DNA of 43,061 bases. Origin: CAZFLD01 sp964519835 (lineage in GTDB: Bacteria; Spirochaetota; Spirochaetia; DSM-27196; CAZFLD01). This document shows positions 8,759-17,357 of this stretch, in pieces. Within the stretch, counting starts at the first letter, position 1, and every line of letters starts with the position of its first letter. The stretch spans positions 1-43,061 of the forward strand of contig CAZFLD010000033.1 of NCBI GenBank assembly GCA_964519835.1, given 5' to 3'. Below the pieces are notes generated by a model. That model saw nothing but the letters and a program-made list of their open reading frames with translations, ran no database searches and had not been told where the DNA came from. Made by a program: the position numbers and the translations under genes.

Positions 8759-9484
8759 TTAAGCCCTGCCCTCTTTGCCCAGGTAAGCTTCAACAAGCTC
8801 CGGGTCACCTTGGAGCTCTTTTGCGCTCCCCGACTTCACTACGCGTCCGACCTGCAAGACGTAGGCATAGTCCGATATCTTTAAGGTTTGAAGGGCGTTC
8901 TGCTCGACGATAAGGATCGTGGTCCCCTCGTCCTGAAACTCTTTTACTATCTTGAAGATGTCCCTCACGATAAGCGGCGCCAGTCCGAGGGAAGGCTCGT
9001 CCAAAATCAATAGCCGAGGTGAGGCCATCAGTGCCCGACCGATTGCAAGCATCTGCTGCTCACCGCCGGAAAGTGTTTGCGACACTTGCTCCTTTCGCTC
9101 TTTGAGCACCGGAAAGTAGGCAAACACACGTTCGAGATTCCGCTCTCTATCCTTTTTGTCCCGCACCGTAAACGCGCCGATCTGCAGGTTTTCAGTCACC
9201 GTCAGCTCGCCGAAGATTTGCCTTCCCTCCGGCGCCTGAACGATGCCTTTTTGGGTGATTACCTCGGTGCGCATTGTGGTAACGTCTTCACCGGCAAAGA
9301 ACACACGGCCCGCCGTTGCCGGCACGAGACCGGAGATCTTTTTGAGCAATGTGGTCTTGCCACCGCCGTTTGCACCGAGGACCGCGACGATTTGGCCTTG
9401 GGGGACCGAGATGTTGACGGAGTTCAACGCTTCAATGGCGCCATAGGAAACGCTTAGGTCGTTGATTTCCAGAAGTGCGCTCAT
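8759..9484 (-). CDS. livF: LivF-type ABC ATPase, 241 aa
   Basis: One of the two ATPases of the HAAT importer. It has a Walker A sequence GANGGGKTT (the usual Ala before GKT is Gly), the ABC signature LSGGEQQ, Walker B LLILDEPSLGL and the H-loop region. The length and the C-terminal stretch match LivF rather than LivG. It starts within the end of livG (overlap 9481-9484). It pairs with LivG on the cytoplasmic face of LivH/LivM. Confidence 0.95.
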   Translation of the reverse strand: MSALLEINDLSVSYGAIEALNSVNISVPQGQIVAVLGANGGGKTTLLKKISGLVPATAGRVFFAGEDVTTMRTEVITQKGIVQAPEGRQIFGELTVTENLQIGAFTVRDKKDRERNLERVFAYFPVLKERKEQVSQTLSGGEQQMLAIGRALMASPRLLILDEPSLGLAPLIVRDIFKIVKEFQDEGTTILIVEQNALQTLKISDYAYVLQVGRVVKSGSAKELQGDPELVEAYLGKEGRA

Positions 9485-10335
9485 GCGGACTCGTCCTTTC
9501 CTAAGTAGGCCTCTTGCACCAGGGGGTTGCGCTGGATGTTGACAGGCTTATCCATGGCTAAAAAGCGGCCGAAGTTGATGGCGCACACCCGATCGCATAT
9601 GTTCATTACCAGCGACATGTCGTGCTCGATAAGCAGAATCGAAGTGTCGAACTGCTCGCGAATCTGGTAGATCAGTGCGTCGAGCTCCCGCGTCTCTTGA
9701 TGGTTTAAGCCGGCCGCCGGCTCGTCCAGAATGATAAGTCGCGGTCTTGCCATAAGGGTCCGTGCGACCTCGATCTTTTTTAGGATGCCGTAGGGTTGTC
9801 CGGCCACGTAGAGATCCTTTATATGGCCGATGCCTAAAAAGGCGAGAACTTCCTCAGCACGCTCACGCATTTTGCCCTCTTCGCGACGAGCGGCCGGCGT
9901 CTTCAAGAGGTGTGAAATAACGCCGGTTTTGAAGTGGGTGTGGCCGCCTATCAATACGTTGTCGAGAATCGAGAGGTCGGGAACAAGATCGAGGTTCTGG
10001 AAAGTCCGGGCGATGCCGTGGCGTACAACCTGGGTGACGGCAAGTGTGCGCAGGTCGATGGTCTCCCCGTTGCCGTTTGTACCGGCTTCCCCATGCGCCG
10101 CACCACCGGTATACAAGATCGACCCCTCATATTCCTTGTAGAACTGGGTAACGCAGTTGAATACGGTGGTTTTGCCGGCCCCGTTGGGGCCGATTAGGCC
10201 GACAATCTCTCCGCGCTCCATGGAGAAGCTCAAGTTGTCCACGGCGCGCAGACCGCCAAAGGTCATGGTCACGTTTTTTACCTCGAGAATGGGCCGCGAA
10301 CCGCTCACGCTGTTTGTGTCCTGCGAGCTACTCAT
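9481..10335 (-). CDS. livG: LivG-type ABC ATPase, 284 aa
   Basis: Second ATPase of the importer, with Walker A GPNGAGKTT, Walker B RLIILDEPAAGLN and the LivG-type C-terminus ending in VQEAYLG. The canonical LSGGQ is hard to see; the signature region reads LYVAGQPYGILKKIEVA, noticeably divergent. The start at 10335 is chosen because GAGG precedes it at a good distance and it overlaps the end of livM by eight bases. An upstream in-frame start at 10410 would lie in the livM tail and lacks a better ribosome site. Confidence 0.93.
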   Translation of the reverse strand: MSSSQDTNSVSGSRPILEVKNVTMTFGGLRAVDNLSFSMERGEIVGLIGPNGAGKTTVFNCVTQFYKEYEGSILYTGGAAHGEAGTNGNGETIDLRTLAVTQVVRHGIARTFQNLDLVPDLSILDNVLIGGHTHFKTGVISHLLKTPAARREEGKMRERAEEVLAFLGIGHIKDLYVAGQPYGILKKIEVARTLMARPRLIILDEPAAGLNHQETRELDALIYQIREQFDTSILLIEHDMSLVMNICDRVCAINFGRFLAMDKPVNIQRNPLVQEAYLGKDESA

Positions 10336-11428
10336 GTTTTTTCCTCTCGTTTGGCATCTCGCTTTGGCGATTTTCGACCCCCGGGCGCCCACGCCCCGGC
10401 CCTGGATCACCGGTTCCCGGCTTTGCGCCGTCGGGCTTGCCTATCCGGCGCCGCAGCCCCGTGACAAATCTGCGTATGTCCGTGCCCACAAACACAAATC
10501 CCTTTGGGTAGAAGAGGATGACGAGGATTATCAGTACGCCGGAAAAGACGTAGGAGATGTCGCCGAGCAGGTCTTTCAGGAAGAGGTTGGGGAGTCCATA
10601 AATAATAACGGCCCCCAAAAACGTGCCCATGATCGACTTGAAGCCGCCGACCACAACCATCGCGATAATCAAAAGGCTGATGTTGAGAGTCCAGGCGCGG
10701 GTCGGAGCGTTCTGGAAGTACAGCGCGTAGAGGATGCCGCCGGCCGTTGCGTACAGGGTTGCCGTTACAAAAGCGGTGAGCCGGTACTTCAGGATGTTCA
10801 CGCCCATCGCCTGCGCTGCGTGCTCGCTCCGGCTCATTGCCATAAGTGCGCGTCCCGTGCGACTCGTGACAAGGTGGTGCATCAACACCATAGACACAAA
10901 GAGCACCACCACTACCACGCCGTAGAGCACGCTCCGTTGTACCTGGAATATCTGGTTGAGCTCGACAAAGCCGAGGAGCTTGACCGCTCCGATAGGGATA
11001 AACTCGCCGCCGAAAATCGGCACGGAGGTGTAGATCTGTCGAAGGATCTCTCCCACAAACAACGTAGCTATGGCCAGGTAGATGCTCTCGACCTTGAGGG
11101 AAAAGAGCCCGATCAGCGCGCCGAGGGCACCGGAGATAAGGAGGGTAAACACCGCCGCAAGCTCGAAGGGCAGCCCCGCCTGCAAAAAGACCCCCATGCC
11201 GAGTGCACCCGCACCGATAAAACCGGCGGTACCTAGAGAGATAAGACCGCTAAAGCCCAAGAGGATGTTCATGCCGAGCGCGACAACCGTGTAGATAGCG
11301 GTGTAGGCAAATACACTCATCGTGGAGAATCCGATAACACCCACGTGTGGCAAGAGACCAATCACGAGCAATAACGCGGTCAGGAGCGTAAACTGGAGGA
11401 TCGGACGGGATTTGAGACTGGACCTCAT
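10328..11428 (-). CDS. livM: LivM-type permease, 366 aa
   Basis: Integral membrane component of the HAAT importer, with around eight to ten hydrophobic helices and the family core ALGMNILLGFSGLISLG near the N-terminus. The conserved cytoplasmic loop region contains AMSRSEHAAQAMGVN. The C-terminal tail (about 40 residues) is basic and rich in Pro and Gly and is not part of the usual domain. Two start codons are possible, GTG at 11431 and ATG at 11428; the ATG is preferred, with AGAAGG upstream inside the livH end. The spacing to livH is three bases. Confidence 0.93.
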   Translation of the reverse strand: MRSSLKSRPILQFTLLTALLLVIGLLPHVGVIGFSTMSVFAYTAIYTVVALGMNILLGFSGLISLGTAGFIGAGALGMGVFLQAGLPFELAAVFTLLISGALGALIGLFSLKVESIYLAIATLFVGEILRQIYTSVPIFGGEFIPIGAVKLLGFVELNQIFQVQRSVLYGVVVVVLFVSMVLMHHLVTSRTGRALMAMSRSEHAAQAMGVNILKYRLTAFVTATLYATAGGILYALYFQNAPTRAWTLNISLLIIAMVVVGGFKSIMGTFLGAVIIYGLPNLFLKDLLGDISYVFSGVLIILVILFYPKGFVFVGTDIRRFVTGLRRRIGKPDGAKPGTGDPGPGRGRPGVENRQSEMPNERKKHE

Positions 11429-11431
11429 CAC

Positions 11432-12307
11432 TTACACCTTCTTCACGATCTTCTTGCCGAGGAGCCCGTACGGCTTGAAGTACAAGAACACAAGGATCAA
11501 CGAGTAGACGATCACGTTGCCCCAGATGTCGGACACGTAGAAGGCGGCAAAGTTCCGCGCAAAGGCAATGATAAACGCACCGACAACCGGTCCGAGGAAG
11601 GTGGAAAAACCGCCGAGGACACCGGCAAAAAACGCGCTTACTTGGACGTCGAGGAGCATGTTTGGATTTACACTGGCCTGGGGTGCAACGATCAACGCGG
11701 CGAGTGTGCCCATCATCGCGGCACTTGCCCACGAGATCATGGTGACCGTGCGCGTCGGCACGCCCATAAGCCTCGCCGTTGTTTCATTGGCCGCGGTAAC
11801 ACGAATCGCCAAGCCCCAGCGTGTGTTTTTGATAAACCAAAACAAATAGAGCATTAGCGCCAGGCTCACACTGATCACAAACACGGTGTTAAGACGAAGT
11901 GTGGCGCCGGCGATGTCCACACTCGCCCCCGGAATAAAGCTCGGGAGGCGGTAGGGGTCTACGCCAAAGAGCAGAGGAATCAGTCCAACGATGACCATGA
12001 TCAGACCGAGGGTGATAATCTGTTTTGAGATCGGACTGACCTTTGAGGCGGGCCTGATGATAAAGGTGTCGATGACAATGCCCGTCAAAAAAGCGGTGAG
12101 TAGTGAGGCAAGCGCCACAAGCCAGATGTTCCAGCCCCAGCTCAATAGCAAAATGCCCGCAACGTAGGCGTTGAGCGTCCCGATCGAACCCTGGGCAAAG
12201 TTTGTGGTTCTGCTCGTCTTCCAGATCAGAGCAATGCCCAACGCCGCGAGAGCGTAGGTGCTGCCCGTTTGCAGGCTGTTGAATAGAATCCGAAGGATAT
12301 CCGCCAT
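11432..12307 (-). CDS. livH: LivH-type permease, 291 aa
   Basis: Integral membrane component of the importer and first gene of the operon. Family marks are the N-terminal FNSLQTGSTYALAALG, RTTNFAQGSIG and the GVLGGFSTFLGPVVGA region near the C-terminus. The start at 12307 has GGAG seven bases upstream. A longer form from GTG at 12424 would begin almost at the predicted transcription start and adds a polar stretch absent from the family. This leaves a 5' leader of about 120 bases in which I see no riboswitch. Confidence 0.93.
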   Translation of the reverse strand: MADILRILFNSLQTGSTYALAALGIALIWKTSRTTNFAQGSIGTLNAYVAGILLLSWGWNIWLVALASLLTAFLTGIVIDTFIIRPASKVSPISKQIITLGLIMVIVGLIPLLFGVDPYRLPSFIPGASVDIAGATLRLNTVFVISVSLALMLYLFWFIKNTRWGLAIRVTAANETTARLMGVPTRTVTMISWASAAMMGTLAALIVAPQASVNPNMLLDVQVSAFFAGVLGGFSTFLGPVVGAFIIAFARNFAAFYVSDIWGNVIVYSLILVFLYFKPYGLLGKKIVKKV

Positions 12308-12435
12308 TCCAACTCCGAAACAATGTAGTCGCGACCGGCCGCCTTCACGTCCGACGGCGCGCCCAAGCGAAGGGTGCGCGTCTGTACGATCAGCGGAGTG
12401 AAAACCGAATCGGTTCTCACTCACGCCATAAGACG

Positions 12436-12464
12436 ATTCTCGACCCAGTCCAAGGATCTGTCAA
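12436..12464 (-). promoter_or_regulatory. Sigma-70-type promoter of the liv/CoA operon
   Basis: On the minus strand a perfect TTGACA (12459-12464) is separated by exactly 17 bases from GAGAAT (12436-12441), which matches four of six -10 positions. Transcription would start near 12429, about 120 bases before livH. No comparably good promoter is seen further down the twelve genes. Confidence 0.75.
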
Positions 12465-12535
12465 GAAAAAAATGAGAGGTTATTCGGTTTGCCGCCGGCA
12501 CCACGAACAAGCCTGGATTTGATAGATTACCTCCC

Positions 12536-13138
12536 ATGAACACCAGCCGATGGGACGAGCGCTACGGCGCGGACGAGTTTTTCTTTGGGACGGAGCCGAA
12601 CGGTTTTCTGGCCACCGTGGCGCCGGGCCTAAAGCGTGGCAAGGCCCTTTGTATCGCCGCCGGCGAAGGGCGTAACTCGGTGTTTTTGGCGCAACTCGGC
12701 TTTGCCGTTACCGCAATGGACGCCTCCTCGGCCGGCATGGAAAAGACGGCACGCTTGGCGGCTAAGCGGGGTGTCACGGTGGAACCTGTTGTGGCGGACC
12801 TGGCCGAGTTTGCGATTGGCGTCGAGGCCTGGGACCTTATCGTTTCCGTGTTCTGCCATATGGCACGAGAGTTGCGAACGGACGTGCACCGGCGCGTTGT
12901 TGACGGGCTCAAGCCCGGCGGTGTCTTTGTGCTCGAGGCGTACACGCCGGATCAGCTTGCCTACGGTACCGGGGGACCGCCTGTTGCAGAGCTCTTGGCC
13001 CACAAAGACGAGCTCGAGTCGGAGCTATTCGGCCTCGACTTCGAGACTCTGCGTGAGACCGAGCGAGACGTTACCGAGGGGCGTGGCCACACGGGACGTG
13101 CGGCGGTGGCTCAGATAGTCGCCCGCAAGCCGATGTAA
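12536..13138 (+). CDS. Class I SAM-dependent methyltransferase, 200 aa
   Basis: Small Rossmann-fold methyltransferase. The SAM-binding motif I is CIAAGEGRNSVFLA, the acidic end of strand 2 is AMDASSAG, and motif post-I/II is in WDLIVSVFCHM. LKPGGVFVLEAY matches the motif III region. It resembles TehB-like or thiopurine-type small methyltransferases, but the substrate is not clear. No signal or membrane segment is present. No good ribosome site stands before the ATG, only CCTCCC. It is transcribed away from the liv operon and is followed by a hairpin at 13146-13196. Confidence 0.85.
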   Translation: MNTSRWDERYGADEFFFGTEPNGFLATVAPGLKRGKALCIAAGEGRNSVFLAQLGFAVTAMDASSAGMEKTARLAAKRGVTVEPVVADLAEFAIGVEAWDLIVSVFCHMARELRTDVHRRVVDGLKPGGVFVLEAYTPDQLAYGTGGPPVAELLAHKDELESELFGLDFETLRETERDVTEGRGHTGRAAVAQIVARKPM

Positions 13139-13145
13139 CCAATCG

Positions 13146-13196
13146 CGCGCCGGTACTCTCGTCCGCTCGTGAGCCTGCGCCGTACCTGCCGGCGCG
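13146..13196 (+). terminator. Hairpin after the methyltransferase gene
   Basis: An eight-base perfect stem (CGCGCCGG / CCGGCGCG) encloses a 35-base loop and is followed by TCTT. The T tract is poor and the loop long, so this is a weak terminator candidate. The remaining sequence up to the promoter at 13263 shows no gene. Confidence 0.35.
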
Positions 13197-13262
13197 TCTT
13201 ATGGCCAAGCACCCGGGCCGCAATCGAGCCGTTAAGGCTACAAAAACTCTAATAAATCTCGT

Positions 13263-13291
13263 TTGACAGTTAAATCTAAAAATGGTAGACT
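13263..13291 (+). promoter_or_regulatory. Sigma-70-type promoter of the chemoreceptor gene
   Basis: Perfect TTGACA at 13263-13268, a 17-base spacer and TAGACT at 13286-13291 (four of six). The start of transcription would fall near 13298, leaving a short leader that holds only AGGAGGT (13304-13310) and the ATG at 13317. Confidence 0.75.
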
Positions 13292-13316
13292 CGTTTCTCA
13301 TCCAGGAGGTACGAGT

Positions 13317-15755
13317 ATGCTACGTCTTCGAGACATTAAACTTCGGCCGAAGCTGATCATTCTGTTCTTGGTTGTCGGCCTTGTTCCCCTTGCTGCGGTG
13401 GCCGTGTTTAGCGCCCTGCAGGCATCAACGGCGCTGATGCACAGCGTCACGGCGCAGCTTACGGCAATCCGTGACATAAAAGGCCGGCAAATAGAGGGCT
13501 ACTTCGCCACGGCCGGCGAGGATCTTGAGGTTCTCATTCACACGGTAGAGAGTCTGCAGGATTCCGCGTTTGATCGTTTGGAAGCTGTGCAGGATGCTCG
13601 TGCGACCGCGGTCGAGCAGTATTTGACCCAGGCACAGCTAACGCCTGAAAACATGACTCCCGGCGGTCCGGTCAATCGGGCGATGTCCCGCATTGTCGAG
13701 GGCCGCACCGGTTTAGGGGAAACCGGCGAAACCTACCTCGCCGAGGAGCTCAATGGTCGTGTCCTTTTTCGTAGTGACATGGTCACCATGGGTGGGGGCG
13801 ATTTTGTCTTCGGCTACGATGCTACCAGCATCGCGCCGGAGTATCTTACCAGCGCTCTGGCGGGTGAAGAGGCCCGCGACGTCTACACCGACAGCGCCGG
13901 TGTCCTTGTGATGGTCGTCTTTGAGCAACTCGATGTGCCCGGCCGTAACTGGGCCATGGTCACAAAGATGAACCTCGAGGAAGCCATCAACTCGGAGCTC
14001 GAGGGAAAGGAGGGAGACTTTTTCTCGAACTACATGAGGGCATTTGGCTACTACGATCTGTTTCTTATTCATCCCGAGGGCAAGATTTTTTATACCGTGG
14101 AAAAAGAGGCGGACCTGGGAACCGATATCATAGACGGTGTGTACTCCGAGTCCAGCCTCGGCGAGGCGGTGCGTGCGGCTATCTCCAACCGCGACCTCGC
14201 CTTTGGCGACTTTGCCCCCTACGCCCCGTCGGGAGGCGCTCCCGCTTCATTTGTGGCCCAACCGATCGTCGCAGGAAACTCCGTCGAGCTAATCGTCGCG
14301 TTACAAATGCCCCTTGATGAAATCAACGAGATCATGCAGGAACGGACCGGCATGGGAGAGACAGGCGAGACCTACCTCGTTGGTCCCGATTACCTTATGC
14401 GGTCCGATTCGTATCTCGATCCGGAAAACCATAGTGTGGCCGCGTCATTTGCGGATCCTGAGAGCGGAGACGTGCGTACCGTTGCCGCCGAACAGGCGCT
14501 TGCCGGCACAACGGACGCCGGCACGATCGTCGACTACCTGGGAAGTGAAGTGCTTTCGGCCTACCGGCCGGTCTCCGTGTTTGACACCACCTGGGCGCTG
14601 CTGGGTGAGATGGACATGGAGGAGGTATCCCGGCCGGTTGTCACACTGATAACGGGCATCGTGATCGCCGGGCTTGTTATTGCTGTTTTGGTCGCCTTGG
14701 TTGCACTGGCGGTTGCCGGAAGCATCGCGTCACCGCTGGCGCGCGGCGTGAGATTCGCCACGACGGTCGCCGGCGGCGACCTCACAACCACCATCGACGT
14801 TGCACAACGAGATGAAGTCGGACTGCTTGCCGACTCGCTCCGCTCGATGGTAAGTCATCTTCGAGAGGTTGTCGGTGAGATCTCAACGGCCGCGGACAAC
14901 GTGTCCTCCGGCAGCGAAGAGATGGCCGCGAGCAGCGAGGAGATGTCACAAGGCGCGACCGAGCAGGCCGCCAATGCCGAAGAAGTCTCCTCCTCTATGG
15001 AGGAGATGGACGGCAACATCCAGCAAAACGCCGATAACGCAAAGCAAACCGAATCCATCGCCCAGCAGGCGGCGCAGGATGCTGAAGAGAGCGGCACCGC
15101 GGTGCGGCAGACGGTGGAGGCCATGCGTCAGATTGCCGACAAGATTTCCATTATCGAGGACATCGCGCGCAACACCAACCTGCTGGCACTCAACGCGGCC
15201 ATCGAGGCCGCCCGCGCCGGAGAACAGGGCAAGGGTTTTGCCGTCGTGGCCAGCGAAGTACGAAAACTCGCCGAGCGCAGCCAGGCGGCCGCCGGCGAGA
15301 TCAGCGAGCTTTCCGCATCCAGCGTAGATGTCGCCGAGAAGGCCGGCGGGCTCCTCGAGTCCTTGGTGCCGAACATTCGTCAAACCGCGGACTTGGTGAG
15401 GGAGATCAGCGCGGCGAGCAATGAGCAGCGCTCCGGAAGCGATCAGATCAGCAAGGCAATCAACCAGCTTGACCAGGTCATCCAACAAAACGCGTCGCAG
15501 GCAGAAGCGATGTCGAGTATGGCCGAAGAGCTTTCCGGTCAGGCCGAGCAGCTCCAGTCGAGTGTGGCGTTTTTTAAGGTGTCGTCCAACGGCTCGAGCG
15601 GCGGGTCAAATGGGTCGGGCGGCGGATCCAACGGTCGCGATCCGGCTCTCCTGCCGGCGCCGGAGCAGCATGCCGCCACGCGGCGTGGCGCCGAGGACAA
15701 CTCGGTGCCCGAGCACCGGTACGACGAGGATGCACATCCCGGGTCGGCGGAGTAG
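13317..15755 (+). CDS. Methyl-accepting chemotaxis protein, 812 aa
   Basis: Transmembrane chemoreceptor. TM1 is at about residues 12-34, an unusually large periplasmic sensor spans 35-439, TM2 is at 440-470, HAMP follows to about 525, then the methylation helices and the signalling tip (NTNLLALNAAIEAARAGEQG, near residue 620). The sensor holds two copies of an RTGxGETGETYL segment about 213 residues apart, which suggests Cache-type modules in tandem. The tail after the coiled coil is a Ser/Gly/Asn-rich linker ending in charged residues, with no CheR-binding pentapeptide that I recognise. The start at 13317 is set by AGGAGGT six bases upstream and by the promoter. It would sense a small ligand and signal to CheA/CheW, which are not in this window. 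Confidence 0.95.
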   Translation: MLRLRDIKLRPKLIILFLVVGLVPLAAVAVFSALQASTALMHSVTAQLTAIRDIKGRQIEGYFATAGEDLEVLIHTVESLQDSAFDRLEAVQDARATAVEQYLTQAQLTPENMTPGGPVNRAMSRIVEGRTGLGETGETYLAEELNGRVLFRSDMVTMGGGDFVFGYDATSIAPEYLTSALAGEEARDVYTDSAGVLVMVVFEQLDVPGRNWAMVTKMNLEEAINSELEGKEGDFFSNYMRAFGYYDLFLIHPEGKIFYTVEKEADLGTDIIDGVYSESSLGEAVRAAISNRDLAFGDFAPYAPSGGAPASFVAQPIVAGNSVELIVALQMPLDEINEIMQERTGMGETGETYLVGPDYLMRSDSYLDPENHSVAASFADPESGDVRTVAAEQALAGTTDAGTIVDYLGSEVLSAYRPVSVFDTTWALLGEMDMEEVSRPVVTLITGIVIAGLVIAVLVALVALAVAGSIASPLARGVRFATTVAGGDLTTTIDVAQRDEVGLLADSLRSMVSHLREVVGEISTAADNVSSGSEEMAASSEEMSQGATEQAANAEEVSSSMEEMDGNIQQNADNAKQTESIAQQAAQDAEESGTAVRQTVEAMRQIADKISIIEDIARNTNLLALNAAIEAARAGEQGKGFAVVASEVRKLAERSQAAAGEISELSASSVDVAEKAGGLLESLVPNIRQTADLVREISAASNEQRSGSDQISKAINQLDQVIQQNASQAEAMSSMAEELSGQAEQLQSSVAFFKVSSNGSSGGSNGSGGGSNGRDPALLPAPEQHAATRRGAEDNSVPEHRYDEDAHPGSAE

Positions 15756-15889
15756 TCCGTCGACCCGACTACGGCTGTCGGATCGACATATCGGCGCAAA
15801 TGGCTCCGTGGAAAGGTCCTTGTAGTCCCAGCTGCGGTGCCGGTTGTAGTCGCGTTTTTGTTCCTCGAGGCGGCTTATGAAGCGGCGAG

Positions 15890-16366
15890 CCGGCGAGAGT
15901 ATGCCAAGCATGTTGCGACTAAGTCTGTGTGGTACGAGCGAACCGGCGCGGCCGTCGAAGTAGCTACACGCGTGCTCGCCGGCCATGTAGGGTGACGGGC
16001 GGTACTTGCCCACCAGAAAGGTGCCGCTGACGTTCGACGATCGAAAGGCCGACTTCGCCTCCCTTTCGATTCGGTGTGCGGATACTCGAGCCGCTTACTG
16101 TGCACGGAAGGTTCGCCGTGGCCTTCGGGGCCGAGGCGAAAACGACGGTGCTCTTTGGCATCGGGTATCGTGCTCGGGGTTCGAGAGCAACAGGATTGCG
16201 ACCAGCAAGTCGGGAGTGCCGAGGACTCGTGCCGGAGCCACCGCGATACGGATTGGTGGACGTTTGATGGAGACGGGGACGCGGAGTGCACTCCGTGTGA
16301 ATGGGGCGCGCAAAAACAAATTCCCGCTCCCCCATGGGTGCCTTGTTTCGGGCTTGGTCCGATCGT
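15890..16366 (-). pseudogene. Possible Uma2-family (PD-(D/E)XK-like) relic, frameshifted
   Basis: Between the chemoreceptor and the phosphatase about 610 bases hold no intact gene. On the minus strand one frame reads LGTPDLLVAILLLSNPEHDT, which strongly recalls the core of Uma2/DUF820 proteins (PDLVVEILSPSNPEHDT). The expected next segment continues in a second frame (PKSTVVFASA) and a possible C-terminal part (SGTFLVGKYRPSP) in the third frame. I read it as a decayed gene with several frameshifts. The limits are approximate; sequencing error in a draft assembly is an alternative. Nothing recognisable lies in 15756-15889. Confidence 0.4.
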
Positions 16367-17089
16367 TTAGCCAGTGATCATCTCCTGTGGCAGATGGGCA
16401 AGCTGGTTTACAAAACGAAAAGAGATCTCATCGTCCGGTCCAAGCCGAATGTGCGCCACGCCGGTGTTAAAGAGAGTAAACCACAGCGGCCGGCTGTACA
16501 GGCCGAGGAGCCGTCGGCAGATCGCTTGGAAAAATCCCTGGTGGGTGACAAGGGCGATCCTGGCGTCTTCGGCGTGGCCGGACTTGACGGACGCAAGCCA
16601 CCGGTCTGCCCTGTCATCCCAGTCGGCAGGCGCTTCGGGCAGATTGCGCACCCACCATCCGTGTGGAGTAATGGCCTCCGGAATGCGCGCACCGGGGTAG
16701 TTGTCCTCGAAGTACGCGCGACGCAATCCGGGCACGGTAACAATCAGTCCCTCCTCGGTCTTGAACGACAACCCCCCGCACTCGTGGGTGAGCGGCTCGA
16801 ATATGATGGGCAGGTCGAGTGCGATGGATAGCGAGCCTGCGGTCTCGGCGGTACGTTGCATCGGTGAGGCATATAGGTGAGTGAAGTAGAAAGCCACCTT
16901 CCCGTAGGTGCCGGTGCCGACGGGATCCCATCGTTCCGCCACCCAGTCGGCCAAGTGGCCGGCCTGGCGCCGTCCAAGCTCGGTTAACGGAGCGTCGAGG
17001 CGTCGGCGGATTTCCTCCGGGCTTATGGGAGAGGTGTCTATAGGGAGATTGTTGTGCCCTTGGGCGTGGCGAAAAACAAACAGGTCCAT
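16367..17089 (-). CDS. Histidine phosphatase (phosphoglycerate-mutase-like) family protein, 240 aa
   Basis: The N-terminal FRHAQGHNN is the RHG motif with the phospho-accepting His8, followed by LTELGRRQAGHLA, ASPMQRTAET and the second catalytic His in VTHQGF; THECGG stands where the acid residue is expected. Length is normal for the family. It should remove phosphate from a small phosphorylated metabolite in the cytoplasm; the substrate cannot be named. No strong ribosome site is seen before the ATG. It runs opposite to the carbohydrate operon across the assembly gap. Confidence 0.88.
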   Translation of the reverse strand: MDLFVFRHAQGHNNLPIDTSPISPEEIRRRLDAPLTELGRRQAGHLADWVAERWDPVGTGTYGKVAFYFTHLYASPMQRTAETAGSLSIALDLPIIFEPLTHECGGLSFKTEEGLIVTVPGLRRAYFEDNYPGARIPEAITPHGWWVRNLPEAPADWDDRADRWLASVKSGHAEDARIALVTHQGFFQAICRRLLGLYSRPLWFTLFNTGVAHIRLGPDDEISFRFVNQLAHLPQEMITG

Positions 17090-17194
17090 GTGCGGTGTAC
17101 TCTATCACTCGATGTGTAAGGATTTGGTTATGACAACCTCAGCGACCGTTCCCGTCGGTGTCCCGGGCCGCCCTCCGGAAACCATTTGCTGTTG

Positions 17195-17294
17195 NNNNNN
17201 NNNNNNNNNNNNNNNNNNNNNNNNNNNNNNNNNNNNNNNNNNNNNNNNNNNNNNNNNNNNNNNNNNNNNNNNNNNNNNNNNNNNNNNNNNNNNN
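17195..17294. other. Assembly gap (100 N)
   Basis: Exactly 100 N, the usual placeholder for a gap of unknown size. Just before it, an ATG at 17130 with AAGGA seven bases upstream opens a frame (MTTSATVPVGVPG) that runs into the gap, so a gene start may be hidden here. The promoter of the carbohydrate operon probably also lies in the missing sequence. Any reading frame drawn across the N is artificial. Confidence 0.97.
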
Positions 17295-17357
17295 ACCGTG
17301 TGGGATACACGGCGGAACGGTATTTACCACGTTCACCACATCAACAGGAGGCTCAGT

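Noticed and set aside
12308..12429. Riboswitch in the leader of the liv operon
   Set aside because: About 120 bases without a recognisable conserved core or strong hairpins; an amino-acid or cofactor switch could not be supported.
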